From: Carallia brachiata
Taxonomy: Eukaryota; Streptophyta; Magnoliopsida; Malpighiales; Rhizophoraceae
Reading direction: 5' to 3'
Length of the DNA stretch: 64,000 bases
NCBI GenBank assembly: GCA_021464245.1
Contig: JADCRB010000068.1
Coordinates: 9,718,748-9,782,747, forward strand
The notes under the pieces were generated by a model. That model had not been told where the DNA came from, made no database searches, and saw only the letters and a program-made list of their open reading frames with translations. The stretch's first letter is position 1; every line of letters starts with the position of its first letter. Of the stretch, positions 26,235-36,144 are shown piece by piece. A program made the position numbers and the translations under genes.

Positions 26235-28261
26235 ATGCTGAGAACTTCGACTTCGTACAAATGGAAATTACCCAATGAAACCCAAGGATTGTTTCCCCCA
26301 TGAAAGTTTTTTCAACCAATCTTCCCAACCGCAAAAAAAGATGCAATTTTTTCCCAAAACACCAAAGATTCTTTCTTTCTACCTATACACTGCAATACCC
26401 AGATGCTAATCTGATCGAAAGTCAAATTCACCCACAAGCTCTCCCGTCAACCTTCTTCTTCGTCACAATGTGATGTCATTTCTTCAAACAAGTTAATTGT
26501 TAGCTTTATCAGATCCAATGACCTCGATTCCGCTCTACGCGTTTTCAATAACATGAGAGTGAAAACTGTAGTTTCCTGGAATTCAATCTTGGCTGGTTAT
26601 GTGAAAAGAGGCGGGAAAACGAGTGAAGCCCAAGAGTTGTTCGATAAAATTCCCGAACCGGACTCTTTTTCGTATAACACGATGTTAACCTGTTACTTAC
26701 AGAATTCTGGCGTGGAAAAGGCTCGAACTTTCTTTGAACATATGCCCATTAAAGACACGGCTTCTTGGAATACGATGATCTCGGGTTTTGCCCGAAATGG
26801 GGAAATGGATAAAGCCTGCAAGTTGTTCTCGATGATGCCAGAAAAGAACGCAGTTACATGGAATGCTATGATTTCAGGGTACGCAGATTGCGGGGATATG
26901 TATTCAGCTGCAGAATTGTTTAATGCGGCGTCTGTTAAGGATGTTGTGGCTTGGACTGCAATGATAACTGGGTACATGAAGCTTGGGAAGATTGAATTAG
27001 CTAAGATGATGTTTGAAGAGATGCCCACGAAGAATTTGGTCACGTGGAATGCTATGATCGCTGGTTTTGTTGATAATTGTAGAGCTGAGGATGGTCTAAA
27101 GCTTTTCAAGCAAATGTTACAGTTGGGCACCAGGCCAAATCCGTCAAGCTTGAGCAGTGTACTGTTGGGATGTAGTGAGCTATCCGCTTTGCAGTTCGGC
27201 AGGCAGGTTCACCAGCTAGTTTCTAAGTTCCCCTTGTGCAATTCTGTAACTGCAGGCACTTCGTTGATTAGCATGTATTGCAAGTGTGGAGACTTGGAGC
27301 ATGCTTGGAAATTATTTATTGAGATTCCAGAGAAGGATGTTGTTGCCTGGAATGCCATGATTTCTGGTTATGCGCAGCACGGAGCAGGCGAGAAAGCTCT
27401 GATTTTGTATGACTCAATGAAGGATCAAGGAGTGAGGCCTGACTGGATTACTTCTATTGCAGTATTAAAGGCTTGTAACCATGCAGGATTTGTAGATTTT
27501 GGATTTAAGTATTTTCACTCGATGGGGAGAGATTATGGAGTTGAGTTGAAGCCAGATCACTATGCGTGTATGGTTGATCTTCTTGGTCGAGCCGGAAGGC
27601 TAGTTGAGGCTGTAGACTTAATCAAGAAGATGCCTTTCAAACCCCACGCTGCTTTGTTCGGAACCCTTTTGGGTGCTTGTAGGATGCACAAGAACATAGA
27701 TATAGCCGAGTTTGCTGCCAATAGCTTACTTGAACTTGATCCCACATGTGCAACTGCTTATGTTCAACTTGCTAATGTTTATGCAGCAATGAACAGGTGG
27801 GACCATGTTGCAAGGATTCGACGATCGATGAAAACCAGCAAGATAGTGAAGTCCCCTGGTTACAGCTGGATTGAAATTAAGAGTGCAGTTCATCAGTTCA
27901 GATCAAGTGATAGGGTTCATCCGGAATTGGTTTTTATACATGAGAAACTGAATGAGTTGGACAAGAAAATGAAGGTAGCAGGATACGTGCCGGATCTTGA
28001 GTTTGCATTGCATGATGTGGAGGAAGAACAGAAAGAGCGGCTTTTGTTATGGCATAGTGAAAAGCTGGCAATTGCATACGGACTCCTAAAATTGCCTTCC
28101 CAATCCCCTGTACGTATTTTCAAAACTTGAGAACTTGTGGGGATTGTCATAGTGCCACTAAGTACCTATCAGCAATCGAAAAACGAGAAATCGTCATCAG
28201 AGACACTTCAAGGTTCCATCACTTCAAAGATGGAATTTGCTCTTGTGGTGATTATTGGTAG
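26235..28261 (+). pseudogene. PLS-class DYW pentatricopeptide repeat protein, frame-broken
   Basis: The longest open frame is 26553-28130 (525 codons from ATG). It contains successive PPR motifs ([75 protein letters not shown]), then E/E+ motifs and the start of a DYW deaminase domain with [12 protein letters not shown]. The frame stops at 28128-28130, but the other frame continues [16 protein letters not shown], then CSCGDYW and a stop at 28259-28261. One base is therefore missing at or near the A4 run 28122-28125. Upstream, the sense [15 protein letters not shown] joins the PPR reading and extends back to in-frame TGA codons at 26412 and 26301, with an in-frame ATG at 26235. Similarity to Arabidopsis At4g16835 is from memory. 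DYW proteins act in C-to-U RNA editing in plastids or mitochondria. As written, the product would lack the zinc-binding CxxC. It is either a pseudogene or a functional gene with consensus errors. Confidence 0.85.
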
Positions 28262-29080
28262 GAATCCATGTTTGTATCCTTTCGAAGTATTCTTGCAGAT
28301 TTTTGTACTTAGTTGTGCTATGAAGACTCGTTGATCTTTGGAAATAAACTAATAAATGGTGTCAATATTACAGCTGAGCTACAATGAAAACTGGAATGGA
28401 AAACCTAATTTCTTTGGTTTGGAAAACCTAATTTCTTTGGTTTGGAGTCTTGTTCTAACAAAATCAGTTCATTGAATCTTCTCCAACTAGCTCAATCTTG
28501 TTGCCTATGTCAATCTTGCTGAAAGTTTGATTGATTGCCAATAGACGGAATGTAATTGCCTAAGTTTGACCATAGAAGGCAGCCAAGACAGCAAATAATA
28601 ATCTTGAGCATTATTGGACCATGAAAAGTGAGGTCATTATATAAAACTCTAAATCACTGGTACTAAATTCATCTTTTATGACTCTGAGTAGAATTTAAGT
28701 TTTAATCAAAACCAATTAACCATAACCACAATATATTCACTTGAACCAGCTTTAATCCGGGAATGCATTGCCACGATAACATTCTCAACGATTGAGGGAG
28801 CAGTATTCATGATGAAGAGCAAGAGTTCTTTGTGAGAGGTAAGAAACAGAACAAGGCAAATAATGCCATTCACCAATAATCCTAATTTGTACAAATGTTT
28901 CTTAAAATCAAATACATTAGCATTCAAAAGAATGAGAATTCAAACAGAGTGCTAAACAAAGGACAAGGAAATGCAAATCATATCAAACAATCTTCTTCGT
29001 ATCAAAGTATTAATAAGAAAACTACTTTTACAGGCCATGAAGGTTGTTAACATCACAGTCTAGCTAACATTGACTCCCTC
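28262..29080. other. Intergenic between convergent PPR and Rab genes
   Basis: About 0.8 kb, mostly the two 3' flanks. It contains a 23-bp perfect tandem duplication at 28398-28443. No other gene is supported. Confidence 0.6.
28398..28443. repeat. 23-bp unit duplicated in tandem
   Basis: Two identical adjacent copies of a 23-base unit beginning GGAAAACCTAATTTC, at 28398-28420 and 28421-28443, just downstream of the PPR gene. Confidence 0.9.
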
Positions 29081-31301
29081 TCAAGAAGAGCAGCAACCAG
29101 ACTTCTGGTTAACAGGCTGTCCTCGGATCTGCACTGTTGGGGGTCTCGCATTGTTCATGGCAGGTTGGCTAGCCATCCTGCAGATGAAGAAAAATAAATT
29201 TAGAATGGGTCCACATTTCATGGATTCCCAAAAGCAGCTATTTGCCCATAGACAGATTTCTGCAGAAACGACACTTACAGAGATCACAAGCAATTAGATG
29301 CTTATTTTTTTTTCTCCAAATTGCAAAATGTATGGAAAAGAAAGTACCTATTCTTGATTGAAGCAGCCATAGCCATGAAAGCTTCTTCGACATTGGTAGC
29401 ACTTTTAGCACTTGTCTCCATGAAAGGGATCCCAATTTCATCAGCAAATGCCTGAACCAATACAGTTGTATGTTCACCGCTGAACATTTAAGACCATAGT
29501 AGATACTCCACAGCCAAATAGAACTTACCTTAGCCGTCTCATAGGATACAACTTTGTTTGCTGTGAGATCACATTTGTTACCGACTAGAAGCTTGTTCAC
29601 ATTCTCACTTGCATAGCGGTCTATTTCATTCAACCATTGTTTCACATTATTAAAGCTCTTGGTCGGTAACGTCATAAACAACCTATTCAACGGGCCTCCA
29701 CAATAAGACGAATGCGCAACATAGAGAAAGTTAATGTTGAAATATACGAAAAAAGAAATGATTCAGACTTACAATTATACCATGAGCTCCTCGATAGTAG
29801 CTGCTAGTAATTGTCCTAAAACGTTCTTGCCCAGCTGTATCCCACTGCATATTTGGTGAAAAACAACCAAAAACTGCCAGTCAGTAGAAGACCAAAAACC
29901 ATTAACACCCTATGGAGGCTCAAACAGGTAAAAGCAATTTACAACAACTAAGACCTAGTAACACAGAACTTTGTCATGAACACCATACATCCCTACCCAT
30001 GTTCTCTATGTTGGACAGTCAAACATGATTGAAACCATAATTACAACCAATGCCAAGCACCAAAAAATAAGAATCAGATATACAAAGAAGATTGAAGACC
30101 TTAATTATTCGCAACTTACAATTTGGAGTTTAATTGTCTTGCCATCTTGCTCCACTGTGCGGATTTTCTAAAAAAAAAAAAAAAAAGGAAAATCAGTTTG
30201 TAGGACAAAACTGAAGTACAATCAAAGCTAGAAATGAAGAAAGGAATTGCTTACAAAATCTACTCCAATGGTACTGATGTAGCTCTCAAGATATGAATCA
30301 TCCTGGTCAATTAAAAGAACATACAAGAAAATTAATTAAGAAGCATATGGAATTACCCGATAAATTAGCTATCACAGTTCAAACAACATCGAGGCCGCAA
30401 GACACCAAAGCTCGCGATTAATTTCTAACTGTTGACGTTTGATTCCCTAGACACCCTCTATTGTGATAAACAAATTCAACTATTTTGCCGTAGCAACTAG
30501 TTTTCAATTACTAGTCAAACGCACAAATATGCCACAATTTCCGCCTACTCTACATTTTAGACAAATACAATCGCGTGAAACCGTAATGGGCTGATGTGAT
30601 TTCGGATACACCTTTTTCAAACTCCCCCAGAAAGCCAGGAAACAAAAAACAAAACACGTAAACTTGATCACAAAAGTGTTAGAAACTCACAGCAAACCTC
30701 AGAAGCAGACAAGATTTACCGACACCCGAATCTCCGATAAGCAAAAGCTTGAACAAATAATCGCTGCCAGAAAAACACAAAATTAAGCTATTGAACAAAT
30801 GATCAAACATATAAACGAAACGTGCACAAGTATCCATAAATAGAAGCCCAATTCTGACGTAAATTTTTATTTTCTTTTTCATTTTTTAATCTTTAATTTC
30901 TACAAAATACCAAAAATAAATAAATAATCAATTCGATCTCTCCAATAACCGATCAATTCAACAGGCAGTAGACAACAAAGCAATATGAATTGGCGATAGT
31001 TTAATCAAGAAATCACATAAGAAAAAAGCGGTCAACGGATCTGAAATCAAACGGCCTAGATCTAAACGATCAAGCCAATCGCGAACCGTACAATTAACCC
31101 AATCATTAATCCGAATTTTTTTAAAATAATAATAATAATAATAAAGAACAGAAGCAGAATTGGACGCCCGAAAGAACGATCAATACCAGATCCAGGATAA
31201 TTAAATCTTAAAAAAAATGGATAAATTAGAGGAAAAAAATAAATAAATGAATTGAAATTTGAGGGTTAATAAATTAGGGGAGCTTACTATTCAGGATTCA
31301 T
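29081..31301 (-). pseudogene. Rab1/RABD2-type small GTPase, with a 2-base frameshift in exon 6
   Basis: Eight exons on the minus strand: 31288-31301, 30691-30763, 30255-30302, 30120-30167, 29773-29844, 29529-29682, 29348-29451 and 29081-29177, all with good splice sites. Together they encode a Rab of 203 aa if two bases are restored. P-loop GDSGVGKS is at 15-22, the effector region YISTIGVDF follows, WDTAGQE is at 62-68, NKCD at 121-124, ETSAK at 149-153, and the C-terminus CCSS provides the double-geranylgeranyl Cys pair (200-201). MNPEYDYLFK and IRGQPVNQKSGCC mark the plant Rab1/RABD2 (ARA5-like) group, which drives ER-to-Golgi vesicle traffic. Exon 6 is 154 bases where 156 are needed. VVYDVTDQE is followed by CTT TAA (stop at 29650-29652) instead of the conserved ESFNNVKQW, which is present in another frame. 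AGAG has become AG at about 29655-29659. This is a natural null or an assembly error; the strict conservation of all other exons favours the latter. Confidence 0.93.
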
Positions 31302-31970
31302 GGCTGTGTTGAGTATAAATCGAATAAATCACGAGAATTAGGACGAGATGCCGGAAGATAACGGAAATTGATGCCGCCGGCGAGATATCCGCCGGAAGAT
31401 GCAATTGCCGGCGAGCGAATGAAATTGGAAAAACGGGGAAGAGGAGAAAGAGAGAAACGAGGGAATTTTGGAGGGTGCGGAAGAGAAAGAGAGGGAGCGC
31501 GTGGCTTTTAATATGAGCCACCCAAATTTGTCGGGATTTCGGCTGTCTTATTTTTACGCCACGTGTCTGTATTTATTTTATCTTCGAATTACCGAAATTG
31601 GCCAGCCAATTCCTCCATGTTGCACGACTTAATTTTTGTTAACGCAAAATAAGAAACTTTTTATTTTATTATTATTATTATTTTTAATACTTGGCCATCT
31701 TGTCTTCCTTCTGGTTGTTGGTCATTTTCTTCGGATCTTTTTGACTCTCCAACAAAAAGGCAGGATGTTTTTGACTCCGGACTTGATAATGGCTATAGCC
31801 GCCATGCTTATTTATGGAACGGAAAAGGTAAGCGTATTTATTTAAGATTCGTTTAAAAATGCTGTCAGTTTTTTATTTTTATTTTTTATTTTTTATTTTT
31901 TATTTTTACTGTTTGTTGAATTTTTGTATTTATTACTGCCAATTTTTATTTTTTTATAAGAATAAAAAAA
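31302..31970. promoter_or_regulatory. Likely promoter/5' UTR of the Rab gene plus AT-rich upstream
   Basis: On the minus strand 31302-31500 reads as a pyrimidine-rich leader, as is common for housekeeping plant genes. A TATA-like ATATTAAAAG lies near 31503-31512. Beyond that the sequence is AT-rich, with TTTTTATT repeats near 31870-31905. The promoter assignment is by position and composition only. Confidence 0.4.
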
Positions 31971-31974
31971 TAGA

Positions 31975-32960
31975 TAGAAAAAAGATAGTGAGAGAAATTG
32001 TAAAAAAAAAGTATAAATATGAATAGAAAAATGGGAGCGAGAGAAAGGGAGAGAGAGAAAGAAAGAGGGTAGAGGGAGAATGAGTAGAGAGAATGGTAGA
32101 GAGAGAAAAAGGAGAGAGAATGAAAGAAGAAAGAGAATGACAGAAAGAGAAAGGGTAGAGAAAGAATGAGTAAATATAGTAGAGAGAGAAAAATGAGAGA
32201 GAGAGAGGATAGAGAGAGAATGAGTAGAGAAAATGACAAAGAGAGAAAAGAGAGAGAAAGTATAGAAAGAATGTGTACAGAGAATGATAAAGAGAGAAAA
32301 ATGAGAGAGAGAATGGTAAAACAAGAAAAAAGAGAGAGAGTCTAGATAGAGAGAGATGGTAGAGAGAGAAAAGAAGAAGAGAGGATAGAGAGATAATCGT
32401 AGTAAAAAAAAGGAGAGAGAATATGAGTAGATAGAGAATGTTAGGAGAAAAAGAGAGAGAGAGGGGTTATAAAGAGAATGAGTAGAGAGAATGATAGAGT
32501 AAGAAAAGAAGAAAGAATGGTAGAGAGAGAAAAATGAGACGAGGAGAGAGGGAGCACAGAGAGAATGAGTAGAGAGAATGGTTGAGGGAGAAAAAGAAGA
32601 GAGAGAGGTGGGTAGAGGAGAATGGTAGACGAATGGTAGAAAGAGAAAAAGAGAAAGAGGGTAGAGAAAGAATGAGTAGAGAGAGAAAAGAGAGAGAGAG
32701 AGAGGGTAGCGAGAGAGTGGTAGAGATAGAAAAAGGGGAGAGAGGGTAGAGAGAGAGAATGATAGAGATAGAAAAAGGGAGAGAGGGTAGAGAGAGAATG
32801 GTAGAGATAGAAAAGGAGATAGCGGGTAGAGAGAGATTGGTAGAGAGAAAAGAGAGTGAGAGAAAAATATAGAGGGATAGAGAGAGGATGAGTAAAGAGA
32901 GATATGATAAAGATGGTGGATAAAGAGAGAAAAGTTGTGAGAGAAAGTATAGAAAAAAAA
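31975..32960. repeat. GA-rich purine minisatellite, about 0.95 kb
   Basis: Almost pure purine on the + strand, built of variable GAGAGAAA, GGTAGAGAGAGAATG and AATGAGTAGAGAG units repeated dozens of times with point changes. No coding meaning; long open frames on the minus strand are Ser/Leu/Phe low complexity. It lies about 0.5 kb upstream of the Rab leader. AT-rich arms near 31845-31920 and 33090-33145 (GGCCGTTTGGAG-like on the minus strand) hint that the tract may sit inside a hAT-like MITE. Confidence 0.85.
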
Positions 32961-34059
32961 GTGAAAAATAAAATCGGAAAGCTATTTTTATTGTTTTCCC
33001 AATCTGTTTTTTTCTTTGAAAAACACTTTTAATTTTTCAACAAAAAATAGAAAACAGAATCAATAACAAACATGTTTCCTGTTTTTTTTGTGAAAAATAA
33101 ACAGAAAACAGAAAACTTAAATCACTCCAAACGGCCCCTTAGGAAGCGTACTTATTTAGGGAAGCGTGTTCACTTAAAAATTTAAGTTATTAAATAATAA
33201 AAAATATATTAAATTTAAAAAAATTAATAATTTTTTTGACGTTATTAGATTAATTGTGTACTTTTTGTATGTTTATTTAAATGTATTTGCATAGTAGACC
33301 TCTTTATTGAAAGAGCAAATATTTATTGTTAAATAAAAAATTATTCAGATAATATTTAGATTATAATAATGAGTGTATTTTACATAATTATAATAATAAT
33401 AAATAATTTATAAATTTTTATTATAATTCTAAAAAATATACTTTTAATCTGTTATAAAATTTTTTAATTTGGCTGTATAATAACTCTTGCCAAAAAATCT
33501 CTTTTGGCGCCATTGGTGCAATAGATCGTCTTATGAGAGAGAGAATGAATACAAATGTCAACAAGTCTCCTTTAACATGAGTTATATAATACTTTTTGTA
33601 TAGATAATAATAATAATAATAATAAAAGGTTAGGAATGACCATAAGAACGTACCCATTACCATGTATAAATTACAACAAAATGATTAAAAATTATGAACT
33701 TGTGATTTTGACTCTTTTTCGTAAAAAAAAGGAAGAGAGACCGAGGGAGAATCTCAAATAAGATTGAGATTCACTTTAAAGAGTTATTGATTAACGATAA
33801 TATTATTTAACGAGAGGATTATTATACAGACATATTTAAGATGACGTATAAAAAGTATGTAAGTAATTTAATAATATTTAATATTTTTTTTATTTTTTTA
33901 AATTTAATTAATTTTTTTAAATTTAATAATTTAAATCATTATATATTTATTATATTTTTACTCATACTCATCCACTTATCTTTTTTCTATTAAGAAATAC
34001 TGTTGTAGTTGCTCGTCTTTCTAAAGCTAAGAATTTCTCTTCTAATGTCAATACTTCGT

Positions 34060-34120
34060 GGGGCAGTCAATTCGTCTAACAGGTCGCTAATAAAAAAGTC
34101 AGAGGTTCAACTCATCTATC
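34060..34120 (+). repeat. tRNA-like / SINE-like Pol III box pair (tentative)
   Basis: An A-box-like GGCAGTCAATTCG and, about 35 bases on, a B-box-like AGGTTCAACTC resemble the internal promoter of tRNA-derived SINEs. No tRNA fold is complete. A (TTC)n tail follows. Confidence 0.3.
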
Positions 34121-34121
34121 T

Positions 34122-34148
34122 TCTTCTTCTTCTTCTTCTTCTTCTTCT
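34122..34148. repeat. (TTC)n microsatellite
   Basis: About nine perfect CTT/TTC units followed by a T run. Confidence 0.9.
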
Positions 34149-36144
34149 TTTTTTTGAAAGGCATTGCTCTCTACTGAAAAAAAAAAATTAATCGCTCAAA
34201 TTTTAAGAATGCAAGTTTAAACATTTTCATGTTTGAATTATGTATCTTATTTTTGGATAGCCTTGAGTGGATAAAATATAGGTGCGAATTATAATTTATT
34301 CACAAACTTTAAAACTGAGGAAATTTTTATATTTTATTCTAACAATTTCGCCAAAGAAATTATTGGACGCACGATCCACGCTCAAATTGATAATAGTGCA
34401 TCAGGTGCGGACGCGAGGGCATCAACTGGGCTCTCAAATTATCGATGCGAAAAGCTAAAACTCTGAAAAAAAAAAAAAAAAAAGGTAAACTAGCTGGTGG
34501 AGGAGGAGGAAGAGGAAGATTTAAGAGTTAATAATAAAGATCATTAGTAAAAATAAATAATAATTTATTATTACGCTTTTTTTAACGGAATTTACTATTA
34601 TGCTAGCAATTTTTTTTGGTGACGTGCAATATTGATTATGTTCGTTCACGTAACGTTTACGTTTATGTGGATAGATTTAATTGTTAGTGGGCCGATTAAA
34701 CTAATATAAGCAAGTCCAAAGTGGATTTTAGAAAGTAATTAAAATTTAAATCTTTATTTCGTAGATTTGAGTTTTAGTATTAAAAATAAGTGAGATTTAT
34801 GTGAGATTTATAAAAATAGTAAAAATTATTTTATTGTGTAATTTATGATATAAAAAATCTCTCAAAAAGAAAAAGTTAATTATAGATAAATTATTTTGGG
34901 TTTGACGAATGTACTAGAAAATTGAGAGAAGACAATTATTTATCAAATTAAAAATCCCGATTCTAAATTTGAATTAATTAAATAGAAATAAGTCTATAAA
35001 ATTATATTCAACTAATAATAAATATTAACATAATTTTATTCAATAATATTTAATATTTATTTTTTATAAATTTAATTATTTAATAATTTATATTATTAAT
35101 AATTTTTGTCTTGAAATTTTTTCAAAAAAAACAAAACAAGAAGCAAGTTGAGATACACAAAGATGGCCAGTTGTTTCCCAGCTGCTTCATTAGCCGTATA
35201 CGTGTCTGCAAAAGAGACCGGAATCCAGAACCACGTGCTGATAAAGGGCGTACAGAACAATTGCATACGCACGAAAAGTCAAAAAACTCCCCGACGAGGA
35301 ATGCACAATAGGCACTGCGAACTGCAAAGCACCCACGCGTTAGTCCTGGGCATCTTGGCGCGTGGATACACGACTTCTTTTTTCGGTCTGAACCGGTGGC
35401 TTTGCCTTTGGCGTTCGAGAGAAGTTCTAGAACAAATTTTATATTCAGATGCCACGTCAACCCCATTTGGGTCAAATCGAACAATGCAATGGCTGATTGA
35501 AATTGTGCAATCAACTAACGAATAAAGGGGAATATGGCAAAAAAATTTTCATAAAATTTTATAAAATTTTTTAAATTTTAAGACAACATTATATTTATTT
35601 AAAATTTAATTTTAATTTTAAAAAATAAAAATAAATATATAAAAAATTTCTTATCATTATGAAAAAATTGATTCATAAAAAATTATTTATATTATATTTG
35701 ACTGCTGTAAACTAATATGTTTCATTTAACTGCGCATCTTACATTAAAATTCCGGAAAAGGCTTCACAATTTATAAATTCAGTTCAATTGTAGCAGCAGT
35801 CTTTCGCCTTACTGCGTATGTGCTGGCGTCAACATAAATGGGACCATCCTCCTTTCTGAAGGCTAAAACCAGTGCCAATAATCATATCTGAAATTGTTCA
35901 TTTAAATTGTGCAATAAACCAATTAATTTGATCAATCCAATTAATGTGCCACTAATACATTGGGGAATTCTTAACGTGGTTTCAACACAAGAGCACTCAT
36001 AACCTTTCCAAAAAATGCCTTGAAATAGTTGATTCAAATTGTGAAATAAATCAATATTGTTAGATAAATTACGTGACATTGATAAATATTTCAATAAAGG
36101 CATACAATTTATAAAGTTGTTCAATTGATAGAGCACTCATAACC

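Larger units (their letters stand above)
33160..36060. other. Intergenic AT-rich, MITE debris and microsatellites
   Basis: No gene recognised. The interval holds two copies of an AT-rich MITE-like family (about 33175-33290 and 33845-33960), a (TAA)n run near 33606-33625, a (TTC)n run (34122-34148) and a tRNA-like block (34060-34120). A GC-richer stretch at 35150-35525 has open frames on both strands but no family resemblance. Confidence 0.5.

Noticed and set aside
26693..27130. 145-codon minus-strand frame inside the PPR gene
   Set aside because: It is an antisense shadow of the PPR repeats.
31893..32324. 143-codon minus-strand frame in the GA tract
   Set aside because: The Ser/Leu/Phe repeats are simply the translation of a CT-rich minisatellite.
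35111..35525. Overlapping frames of 125 and 130 codons on both strands
   Set aside because: Neither has a recognisable motif. The stretch contains CACGTG and ACGTCA-like words, so it could equally be an old regulatory or transposon segment.
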